A stretch of 64,000 nucleotides of DNA from CAZBRS01 sp964494475 (GTDB lineage Bacteria; Myxococcota_A; UBA9042; CAZBRS01), in NCBI GenBank assembly GCA_964494475.1, contig CAZBRS010000029.1, positions 1 through 64,000 of the forward strand. Direction: 5' to 3'. Shown in pieces: positions 19,264 to 26,759 of this stretch; position 1 is the first letter of the stretch, and the number at the start of each line of letters is the position of its first letter. The position numbers and the translations under genes were made by a program. The notes under the pieces were generated by a model, which saw only the letters and a list, made by a program, of their open reading frames with translations, was not told where the DNA came from and searched no databases.

Positions 19264-19553
19264 GCAGGCTCGACCGGCGGCAGGATGGCGTCCAACTCCG
19301 CGTCGAGCGCGTTGTCCTCGATCCAGCGGCCGGCGTCGGCGTCGCGCAGGCCTTCTCCGACCGCCTCGACGAAGCGCATGCGGGCGGTCAGCAGATCGTA
19401 GCTCTCGGGCGAGAGCATCACGGCGGCGGGTTTGCCGTGCTGCGTGACCACAAGGGGGCGTTGTCCCTCCTTGATCTGACGCAGCAAGCGCGAGGCCTGC
19501 ACCTTGAGTTCTCCCACGGAGACGATGTCGTTGGCGATCTGCAGGGCGCGCAT
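19260..19553 (-). CDS. Phd/YefM-family antitoxin
   Basis: A 97-residue antitoxin from the ATG at 19553 (GGAG about seven bases upstream; an in-frame ATG five codons earlier is less well placed). ANDIVSVGELKVQASRLLRQIKEGQRPLVVTQHGKPAAVMLSPESYDLL is the complete Phd/YefM DNA-binding fold. The acidic C-terminal region (LDAELDAILPPVEPA) would be the toxin-neutralising tail. It is the first gene of the pair and is expected to repress its own promoter. Confidence 0.92.
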   Translation of the reverse strand: MRALQIANDIVSVGELKVQASRLLRQIKEGQRPLVVTQHGKPAAVMLSPESYDLLTARMRFVEAVGEGLRDADAGRWIEDNALDAELDAILPPVEPA

Positions 19554-19568
19554 GGCGGGACTCCGCAC

Positions 19569-19597
19569 AAGTTCCGATCCGAATTCTAGTCGGACTT
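19569..19597 (-). promoter_or_regulatory. Candidate operator upstream of the antitoxin gene
   Basis: An imperfect inverted repeat, AAGT-t-CCGA (19569-19577) and TCGGACTT (19590-19597), lies 16-44 bp upstream of the antitoxin start. Phd/YefM proteins bind palindromes in their own promoters, so this is the natural candidate. It was found by eye, and a single instance cannot be validated. Confidence 0.35.
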
Positions 19598-19645
19598 CAG
19601 CACCTGATCAAGGCCTGGAGGGGCGCCCGCGTCCGAGCGAGAGGG

Positions 19646-21262
19646 TCAGGACCGGCGCCGGTGCGCGAGCAGCAGGACCAGGGCCGAGAGCAGCAGGGGC
19701 AGGGCGCCGGGGGTCGCGGCCGCGGCGTAGGCGCACGCGCCGGAGCCGGCGTCGTCGGTCTCGACGGTGGCGCCGAGGTCGTCGGTGGCGCCGAGGTCGC
19801 TCTCGGCCGGGGCGTCGGGCCCGATCGCGTCGGCGCCGACCTCGGGGAGCGCGCTGTCGGCGGTGGCGAGGTCGGGCGTCGGCTCGACCACGTCGGGCGC
19901 GATCTCGGGCTGCGGCTCGGGCTCGGGCTCGGCCGCGACCGCCTGCCGGAAGGTGACCTCCACCGTCGCGGCCGCGAGGGTCGGGTTCGCGATCAGCACG
20001 ACCACGGGGGCGGCCAGCGCGGCGGCGGGCAGCGTCCAGGTCGCGGGGTCGTCCCGGCTCGCGAGCGTCGAGGCCCCGGCCACGTAGCTGGCCACGCGCA
20101 GGCCCACGTCGGAGCCGGAGGGGATCGAGACCGTCAGGTCGCGGTCGGCCGGGGCCAGGCCCTGCAGCCAGCGGTAGCTGGAGGGCGGCACCGTCAGCGA
20201 ACCGTTGGCCTCGCCGTCGACCAGGGCCGGCAGGGCGCCGCTGGGGTTCATGTGGGGCAGGTCGAGCAGCGCGTAGCCGAGCGCGCCCGGTCCGTCGAGC
20301 ACGGCGGCCAGCGCCGCGTCGGCGAACGTGTCCTCGTACGTGACCGTGAGGCCCTGCGTGCTCCAGGCCGCGGCCAGGCCGGCTCGCCCGTTGGCCGGCT
20401 CGGCCACCAGCGCCCGCACGAACTGGGCGCCGAAGCGCTCGTAGAGCCACGTGCCCCACAGCATGACGGCGCCGTAGTCGACGAACTCGCTGGTCTCGAG
20501 GGGCAGGGCGGGGTTGGCCAGGTAGGCGTGCAGGTTGCCCGTGTCTTCGTAGCCGCTGGCCGACATGGCGAGCTCGCTCATGGCCTCGTTGATCCAGCTC
20601 TCTTCGTTGGGGTCGGCCACGTGGTGCAGCAGGTGCTGGAGCTCGTGGGCCATGACCCCGATCATGTAGGGCGAGCCCGGGTTCGTGCTGTTCACGTGCA
20701 CCATCTCGGCTTCGTTCGAGCAGTAGAGCATGGGGTTCGTCGCGCAGCCCGCCTGGAACGCGGCCAGGTCCTCGGCGCGGAAGAAGCCGTCGAACGTGTT
20801 CCCCTGGTAGCCGGCGATGGGGTAGATGAAGACGATGAGCTTCCCGTCGCCGTCGAGGTCGGACGACGCGCCGAACAGGTCGGTGTTGCGCGCGGTGATG
20901 CCCACGCCGTCGCCGAGGGGCGTGTCCACGTCGAAGGCCGCCACGATGGCGTCGACGTCGGAGGGGTCGACCTTCTGCGGCCACTCGCTGTCGGCCACGT
21001 ACACGGCCACGGTCTCGCCCACGGCGCGGCACGTGGTCGCCACCTGCTTGTTCTTGGGGGGCATGACCGACAGGTCGTACGTCCAGAAGGCGCGGGCGTC
21101 GCCCACCACGTGCGGGGTCGGCAGCGGCGGCACCGCGACGGGCTTCGGGGGAGGCGCGGGCCGCAGCAGCTTGGCCCGGCGCAGATCATCGAGCGAGAGG
21201 TGTCCCGCGCGAACGGGGAGGGCGGTCAGCAGGAACACGAGGAGCACGAGCACGCGGTGCAT
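19646..21262 (-). CDS. Secreted zinc metalloprotease-like protein with MYXO-CTERM tail
   Basis: A 538-residue exported protein. The signal peptide (MHRVLVLLVFLLTALPVRAG) leads into a metzincin/gluzincin-like domain with HELQH at 206-210 and WINEAMSE with Glu226, the expected third zinc ligand (M30/JLP-like arrangement). A beta-rich region follows, then a Pro/Glu/Ala/Asp linker of about 70 residues, and the tail SGACAYAAAATPGALPLLL...AHRRRS. The tail has the Cys, hydrophobic helix and triple-Arg end of MYXO-CTERM sorting signals. Predicted to be a cell-surface or shed protease. It sits alone between the toxin-antitoxin pair and the hydrolase. Confidence 0.85.
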   Translation of the reverse strand: MHRVLVLLVFLLTALPVRAGHLSLDDLRRAKLLRPAPPPKPVAVPPLPTPHVVGDARAFWTYDLSVMPPKNKQVATTCRAVGETVAVYVADSEWPQKVDPSDVDAIVAAFDVDTPLGDGVGITARNTDLFGASSDLDGDGKLIVFIYPIAGYQGNTFDGFFRAEDLAAFQAGCATNPMLYCSNEAEMVHVNSTNPGSPYMIGVMAHELQHLLHHVADPNEESWINEAMSELAMSASGYEDTGNLHAYLANPALPLETSEFVDYGAVMLWGTWLYERFGAQFVRALVAEPANGRAGLAAAWSTQGLTVTYEDTFADAALAAVLDGPGALGYALLDLPHMNPSGALPALVDGEANGSLTVPPSSYRWLQGLAPADRDLTVSIPSGSDVGLRVASYVAGASTLASRDDPATWTLPAAALAAPVVVLIANPTLAAATVEVTFRQAVAAEPEPEPQPEIAPDVVEPTPDLATADSALPEVGADAIGPDAPAESDLGATDDLGATVETDDAGSGACAYAAAATPGALPLLLSALVLLLAHRRRS

Positions 21263-21348
21263 GGGCGCTCACCGAAGAAATGGAGCGCGTACCCTAGCCA
21301 AGGTGGAGTGGGCCGTCCAGTTCGGGGCCACACGGAGGACCTCGAGAC

Positions 21349-22008
21349 TCATCGGGACTGCGCGGTCAGCCACTCCCACAGCTTGGGTTCGGCGTAGGCG
21401 CGCGTCCAGCTGTCGTGGCCGAGATCGGGGTACAGGGTGAGCCGGGCGTCTCCTCCCTCCCGCCGCACGGCCTCGACCAGGGCCGTCGACTCGGCCGGGT
21501 CCACGCTGTCGTCGAGGGCGCCGTGGAAGGCCCAGACGGGAACTCCGCGCACCTGCCGCGCGAGCCGCGGGCTGCCCCCGCCGCAAATGGGGACCAGCGC
21601 GGCCAGCCGCTTGGGGCAGCGCGCGGCCAGCGACCAGGCGCCGTAGCCCCCCATCGAGAGGCCCGTCACCCACACGCGGTCGGCGTCGATGGGCCACGTG
21701 GCCAGGGCGTGGTCCAGCAGGGCCTCGAGGGTCTCGGCCGACCACCACTGGCCGCGCGGGCACTGGGGCGAGAGCACGACGAACGGGAACGCGCGCCCTT
21801 CGGCGATCATCCTGGGCGGTCCGTGGCGCTTCACGTTCTCGAGGTTCGCGCCGCGCTCGGCCGAGCCGTGCAGGAACAGGAGCAGCGGCCACGGTCCCGG
21901 GCCTTCGGGCACGGCCGCCAGGTAGCGGTACGAGAGCACCCGAACCACCCGACGGGTGAAGGCTCCCCCGACCTGGCGCGGGTCCGAGGTTCGGCGCGCG
22001 GGGCTCAT
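21349..22008 (-). CDS. Alpha/beta hydrolase (phospholipase/carboxylesterase-like)
   Basis: A 219-residue serine hydrolase: LLLFLHGSAERG (oxyanion strand), VVLSPQCPRGQWW, TGLSMGGYGAWSLA (nucleophile Ser in G-L-S-M-G-G), FHGALDDSVDP (Asp) and DLGHDSWTRAYAE (His). This matches the family of bacterial esterases related to the dienelactone hydrolase / PHB-depolymerase group. It has no signal peptide in the form starting at 22008. The ATG overlaps the upstream ATP-grasp gene's stop (22005-22008), so the two are translationally coupled; a longer reading is the ATP-grasp gene's shadow. Confidence 0.88.
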   Translation of the reverse strand: MSPARRTSDPRQVGGAFTRRVVRVLSYRYLAAVPEGPGPWPLLLFLHGSAERGANLENVKRHGPPRMIAEGRAFPFVVLSPQCPRGQWWSAETLEALLDHALATWPIDADRVWVTGLSMGGYGAWSLAARCPKRLAALVPICGGGSPRLARQVRGVPVWAFHGALDDSVDPAESTALVEAVRREGGDARLTLYPDLGHDSWTRAYAEPKLWEWLTAQSR

Positions 22009-22901
22009 GAGCGCGCCTCCAGGGCCGCCTGCACCAACCGGCGGGCGATGGCGTCGACCACCGGGGCGGGTACGCCGTCGGGGTGCTCGTCCGCCGCGCG
22101 CAGGTCGCACATGTCGTTCACGTAGTCGACCGACACGAGCCGGTCGTCGGCCAGAATCGCCACCTCGGTCGAGAACAGGTCCATGCAGGCTACCTCGGCG
22201 ATGGCCCGTGCGATGTCGGCCAGGCCCGCGTGCCACGCCGTGGCGCGCTGGTCGTCGCTCACCCGCAGGTAGCGCCGCGTGTCGGGGTTCCAGAAGCAGG
22301 CGTGCACGTCGCCCAGGCAATACAGCACCCGGAAGTAGGCCGGCTGGCCGTCGAGCGCGGTCCAGGCGAGTCGCTCCTGAACCAGGATCGCGTCGTCGGG
22401 GCGTTCGGCGCGTGCCCGGTCGATCGCGTCGCGGTCCGTCGCGTCGAGGACCACGCCCTCGCCGCCGCTGCCATGGGCCGGCTTCAGCACGAAGGGGGTG
22501 CCCAGCCGGCCCAGGTCGGACAGGCCCGGGGGCTCGGGCTCGCCGGCGGGGAGCACCACCGTGTGGGGCACGTGCACGCCCGCGGACATGAGCGCCAGGT
22601 GCATGCGGGCCTTGTCCACGGCGGCGCGGGCGCGGTCGGGGTCGTTCACCACGCGCACGCCGGCCGCCTTGGCCAGATCCGCCAGTTGCGCCGCTTCGGG
22701 CAGCACGTCGGACGCCCGGTCGAGCAGCACGGCCGGCAAGGAGCCCGCCCGCGCGGCCGCCAGCGCGTCGGCCATCCCGTCCGGCCCGACGGCGGCACTC
22801 CGCACGCCGGCCTGCCGGGCTGCCGCGCTCACTCCCTCGACGAACGCTCTGTCCCACTCCCACTCGTGCAGCACGAGCAGTTCGGTCGTTTCGGGCTCCA
22901 C
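22005..22901 (-). CDS. ATP-grasp-family ligase-like protein
   Basis: A 298-residue protein with ATP-grasp features: a pre-ATP-grasp Rossmann-like N-terminus, VNDPDRARAAVDKARMHLAL, the Lys/Gly-rich loop PFVLKPAHGSGGEGV, an ILVQE hinge and SVDYVNDMCDLR as the metal-binding C-terminal motif. Such enzymes join carboxylates to amines or thiols with ATP. Substrates cannot be told. It is coupled through ATGA to an esterase-like hydrolase, which could process the same compound. Confidence 0.78.
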   Translation of the reverse strand: MEPETTELLVLHEWEWDRAFVEGVSAAARQAGVRSAAVGPDGMADALAAARAGSLPAVLLDRASDVLPEAAQLADLAKAAGVRVVNDPDRARAAVDKARMHLALMSAGVHVPHTVVLPAGEPEPPGLSDLGRLGTPFVLKPAHGSGGEGVVLDATDRDAIDRARAERPDDAILVQERLAWTALDGQPAYFRVLYCLGDVHACFWNPDTRRYLRVSDDQRATAWHAGLADIARAIAEVACMDLFSTEVAILADDRLVSVDYVNDMCDLRAADEHPDGVPAPVVDAIARRLVQAALEARS

Positions 22902-23068
22902 GCGCCTCGGCTCCGTTCAGGTCGTGTGCCCCCGAGTCTATCCGAGGGGGCCGCCTTGTCGACCCGGCGGGCCTCGCGGTCCCGCAGGCTGCGGCGTACG
23001 GGGTTCCCTTGGGAGGCCTTCGTCGCTACACTGCACCCCAGATCCAACGATGAGCCCCGGAGGTCCCG

Positions 23069-26000
23069 ATGACCCTCTCCTCTTCTCTTTCCGGACAGGC
23101 CCTTCGCGTCGCGCTGTTCGCGCTCGGCCTCGCGGCGCTCGCGGCGTGCGCGGGCGACGGCAAGAAGACCACGCAGGCGTGCGACACCGACTACGAGTGC
23201 GCCGGCGGCGTGTGCTTCGACAGCCAGTGCTACACGAGCTGCACCAACCAGGACCAATGCCAGCCCGACGAGTTCTGCGTGCACAAGACGTCGGGAGCCG
23301 GCGAGGCCGACGTGTGCGTGACCGCGTCGGAGTTCGAGGGCTGCGCCGACGATCTGGCCTGCGAGGCGCTGGTCGCCGAGCCCTGCGAGGCCGCGCGCTG
23401 CGACGCCACGCAGGGCCTCTGTTTCGTGACGGACCTGGCCGACGGCGAGGCGTGCACCAGCCGCGACGGCTCGGGTCAGTGCCTCGAGGGGGCCTGCCGC
23501 GTCGAGGTCACGTGCACGCCGGTCGGCGACGGCCCCGACCTCTGCGACGGCGTCGACGACGACTGCGACGGGGGCACCGACGAGGACCACGTGGTCACCG
23601 AGACGACCTGCGGCATCGGCGCCTGCGAGGTGCCTGGGCACGTGGTGTGCGCCGAGGGCCAGGAGCAGACCCAGTGCGCGCCCGGCCTGCCGCCCGATGA
23701 GAACGACGCCTCCTGCGACGGCGTCGACAGCGACTGCGACGGCGCGACCGACGAGGACTGCGTGATCTGCACCCCGAGCGGCGATCCCGCCGACGACTGC
23801 GACGGCGTCGACGACGACTGCGACGGAGAGACCGACGAGGAGTTCGTCGCCGACGAGATCCCGTGCGGCCTCGGCGTCTGCCAGGTGCCCGCCTCCCGCG
23901 TCTGCCTCGAGGGCCAGGTGGTCGACCAGTGCGCTCCCGGCCTTCCGCCCGTCGAGACCGACGCCGAGTGCAACGGCCTCGACGACGACTGCGACGGCCA
24001 GACCGACGAGGAGGTGGTCGTCACTCCCACCACGTGCGGCACCGGCCCCTGCGCGGCCGAGGGCCAGCTGCTCTGCGAGGCCGGCGTGCCCGTCGACACC
24101 TGCGCGCCGGGGCAGCCGCTCGCCGTGGACGACGCCACGTGCGACAACGTCGACGACGACTGCGACGGCGTGCCCGACGACGAGCTGCCGGTCGAGCTGC
24201 CCGACGGGTCGGTGGTCTTCGGATCCGGCCTGCCCTGCGGCACGGGCGCCTGCGCCGGGGGCGTGACCGAGTGCTACGACTGGGACGGCGAGGTCTGGTT
24301 GATCTGCTCCACGTTGCCGCCCTTCAGCGAGACCGTCGGCGACGTGTGCAACGGCCTCGACGACGACTGCGACGGGCTCACCGACGCGGCCGACCTCGAC
24401 CTCGCGGCCGATTCCGACCGCCGCTGCGAGCTCGGCGACGGCGAGTGCGAGGGCGCCCTGAAGCCCCTCGACCACTGCCAGGGCGGCATCTGGCTGCCCT
24501 GCACCACGGCCGACTACCTGGCCTGGGCGCCGGCCTACGAGCCGGGCGCCGAGGCCACCTGCGACGGCCTCGACAACGACTGCGACGCCGACGTCGACGA
24601 GGATTTCTCGCTGACCCTGCCCGACGGCGCGCTGGTCGCGGGCCCCGGAAAGGCCTGCGGCACCGGCGCCTGCGCCGGGGGCGTGACCCAGTGCGAGAGC
24701 GAGGGCCTCGTCTGCACCACGGCGGAGAAGGCCGACTCCGAGGCCTGCAACGGCCTCGACGACGACTGCGACGGCCTCTCCGACGAGGCCGTCGACCTGC
24801 CCTGCGGCCCGGGCCTCCTCTGCGTCGACGCGCCCCAGTTCGACCTGTCGACCGCCTGCGTCGAGTGCTTCGACGCCAACGACCAGCCCTGGGACGGCTG
24901 CGACTACACCACCCTGGCCGAGACCCAGGTGAACGAGAGCACCGCGGCCAACGAGCACCGCCCGGCGGTGGTCGCCCTCACCGACGGCGGCTTCGCCGTG
25001 ACCTGGACGGCCGCGTACCCCGAGCAGCCGAACAACGCCATCCTCGGCAAGCGCTACACCCCCGAGGGCGCGGTCGCGGCCGGCGAGTTCCAGGTCAACC
25101 AGGAGACCTCGGGTGCCCAGTGCCGCCAGTCGCAGCTCGCGCCCACCCCCGACGGGGGCTTCGTGGTGCTGTGGGGGCGCCACTACGCGCAGCTGGTGGT
25201 GCGCGCCTTCGACGGCGTCGCCAAGCCCCTGGCCGACGAGGCGCCGGTCGCTGACGACAGCCAGAACCTGACCGACTGGGCCATGGCCGGCTCGGCCAAG
25301 GCCGAACGGTTCGTGGTGGCCGAGAGCTGGGTCGACTACGAGCTCCAGTACCAGCCGAGCGTGCTCGGCCTCGGCTTCGACGACGGGCTGCAGCCGCTGT
25401 GGGGGCCCGCGCCCGTGAACGGCGAGTACGACGGCTTCTACGTCAGCGACGGCCGGGTGGCCGTGTTCGACGACGGCTCGTCGGTCTTCGCCTGGGTCTA
25501 CAACGGCGCCGACGCGACCACGTTGCGCGTGCGCCTCGTGGCTGCCGACGGCACGCCGGCCGCCGAGTTCGCCGAGCTCGTGCCGCCCACGGGGCTCCAG
25601 AACGCCGGGTTCGCCGGGCCCGCGCTGGCCGCCTTCCCCGACGGCAGCTTCGTGGTCGCCTACCGCGTCATGGAATACAGCGAGGTCTCCCGCATGATCG
25701 AGGCCCAGCGCTTCACCCCTGACGGCAAGGCCGACGGCGAGCCGGTGCGCGTCGACACCTTGCCGTTCGACGAGTACCAGGACCCTGCCGTCGCCGCGTT
25801 CCCCGACGGGGGCTTCGTGGTGGCCTTCCCGGCGCGGAACTACGACAGCCAGTCCGACACCGACCTCTACGTGCGCTGGTTCCTGCCGGACAACAAGCCC
25901 CGCGACGTCGAGCAGGTCGCGCACACCTACCCGCCCGGCGACCAGATCATGCCCGGCGTCGCGGCCTTCCCGGATGGCACGTCGGCCGTGGCGTGGGCCA

Positions 26001-26101
26001 GCTGCGACGTGTACGGGGCGGCCTCGGTGGCGCAAGACGGCGCCGAGTGCGGCGTGTACCTTCAGCGCTTCAGCGCCGAGGGCGGGCGCCTCCAGCATTG
26101 A
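23069..26101 (+). CDS. MopE-like Cys/Asp-repeat lipoprotein
   Basis: A 1010-residue surface lipoprotein starting at an ATG with CGGAGG upstream. The signal ends at LAACAG. A Cys-rich N-terminal section (about 30-145) is followed by eight copies of C-(D/N)-(G/N)-(V/L)-D-(D/S/N)-D-C-D-G/A (about 155-575), the putative metal-binding motif of MopE-type proteins (PF11617). The last 400 residues contain repeats such as ALTDGGFAVTWTA, PTPDGGFVVLWGR and AFPDGGFVVAFPA, resembling beta-propeller blades. The Asp-rich loops are expected to bind Ca2+ or another divalent cation. The following genes are a baseplate operon starting 57 bp downstream, so an association is possible but unproven. Confidence 0.88.
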   Translation: MTLSSSLSGQALRVALFALGLAALAACAGDGKKTTQACDTDYECAGGVCFDSQCYTSCTNQDQCQPDEFCVHKTSGAGEADVCVTASEFEGCADDLACEALVAEPCEAARCDATQGLCFVTDLADGEACTSRDGSGQCLEGACRVEVTCTPVGDGPDLCDGVDDDCDGGTDEDHVVTETTCGIGACEVPGHVVCAEGQEQTQCAPGLPPDENDASCDGVDSDCDGATDEDCVICTPSGDPADDCDGVDDDCDGETDEEFVADEIPCGLGVCQVPASRVCLEGQVVDQCAPGLPPVETDAECNGLDDDCDGQTDEEVVVTPTTCGTGPCAAEGQLLCEAGVPVDTCAPGQPLAVDDATCDNVDDDCDGVPDDELPVELPDGSVVFGSGLPCGTGACAGGVTECYDWDGEVWLICSTLPPFSETVGDVCNGLDDDCDGLTDAADLDLAADSDRRCELGDGECEGALKPLDHCQGGIWLPCTTADYLAWAPAYEPGAEATCDGLDNDCDADVDEDFSLTLPDGALVAGPGKACGTGACAGGVTQCESEGLVCTTAEKADSEACNGLDDDCDGLSDEAVDLPCGPGLLCVDAPQFDLSTACVECFDANDQPWDGCDYTTLAETQVNESTAANEHRPAVVALTDGGFAVTWTAAYPEQPNNAILGKRYTPEGAVAAGEFQVNQETSGAQCRQSQLAPTPDGGFVVLWGRHYAQLVVRAFDGVAKPLADEAPVADDSQNLTDWAMAGSAKAERFVVAESWVDYELQYQPSVLGLGFDDGLQPLWGPAPVNGEYDGFYVSDGRVAVFDDGSSVFAWVYNGADATTLRVRLVAADGTPAAEFAELVPPTGLQNAGFAGPALAAFPDGSFVVAYRVMEYSEVSRMIEAQRFTPDGKADGEPVRVDTLPFDEYQDPAVAAFPDGGFVVAFPARNYDSQSDTDLYVRWFLPDNKPRDVEQVAHTYPPGDQIMPGVAAFPDGTSAVAWASCDVYGAASVAQDGAECGVYLQRFSAEGGRLQH

Positions 26102-26158
26102 CACCCCTTCGACCGATCCGGTACAACCTTGCTACTGAGTCGGAAGAGGGGCCTGCAC

Positions 26159-26347
26159 GTGGACGACCGCGAATTCGAGGACTACCTCGTCCTGGAAGAG
26201 ATCATCAACCAAGTCTACGGCGGCAAGACCGACGGCCACAAATGCCCCTACTGCGGCAAGGCCGAGTTGAAGTGCACGGTCGACGAGTTCACGATGCGGG
26301 TCGAGTGTCCCTCGTGCGGAAAGTACTTCGAGGGCACCCTGGCCTGA
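26159..26347 (+). CDS. Small zinc-ribbon protein
   Basis: A 62-residue protein starting at a GTG preceded by GAAGAGGGG; a TTG ten codons earlier is the less likely alternative. It carries two C-x-x-C knuckles, CPYCGK and CPSCGK, forming a zinc ribbon in the C-terminal half, with an acidic helical N-terminus (VDDREFEDYLVLEEIINQVYGG). It begins the baseplate operon, ten bases before the gp25 gene. Its role there is unknown: a regulator or an assembly adaptor. Confidence 0.78.
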   Translation: MDDREFEDYLVLEEIINQVYGGKTDGHKCPYCGKAELKCTVDEFTMRVECPSCGKYFEGTLA

Positions 26348-26357
26348 CGGAGGTCGC

Positions 26358-26759
26358 GTGAACAAGAGCTTCCTCGGCCGCGGCTTCCGCTTTCCTCCGA
26401 GCGTGAACGAGAAGGGCAACGTCGCGCTCTCGGAAGAAGAGGACAACATCCGCGAGGCCCTGCAGATCATCCTCGGAACGGTGCGCGGCGAGCGCGTGAT
26501 GCAGCCCGACTTCGGCTGTGACATCCACGAGCTCGTGTTCCACCCGAACACCCCCTCCACGTGCGCGCTGGTCAGTCACTACGTCACGGTGGCGCTCCGC
26601 AAATGGGAGCCGCGCATCACCGAGATCCAGGTCGACGCCCGCCCCGACTTCGAGAGCGAGAACCAGGTCAACGTGCGCGTCGGCTACCGCGTGGTCAAGA
26701 CGAACACCCTCGACAACCTGGTCTTTCCCTTCTACTTGCGCAGGGAGCAGGATCTATGA
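26358..26759 (+). CDS. Phage baseplate wedge gp25/GPW-family protein
   Basis: A 133-residue gp25-like protein starting at a GTG with GGAGG upstream. It has the family core ALSEEEDNIREALQIILGTVRGERVMQPDFGCDIHELVF; the GERVMRPDFG motif is nearly intact. In contractile tails and injection systems gp25 connects baseplate to sheath. Its stop overlaps the next gene's ATG (26756-26759), so production of the two wedge proteins is coupled. Confidence 0.93.
   Translation: MNKSFLGRGFRFPPSVNEKGNVALSEEEDNIREALQIILGTVRGERVMQPDFGCDIHELVFHPNTPSTCALVSHYVTVALRKWEPRITEIQVDARPDFESENQVNVRVGYRVVKTNTLDNLVFPFYLRREQDL

Noticed and set aside
22829..26104. About 1090-codon minus-strand open frame opposite the MopE-like gene.
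   Set aside because: It crosses into the ATP-grasp gene, has no start signal and a Val/Gly/Ala-biased shadow composition.
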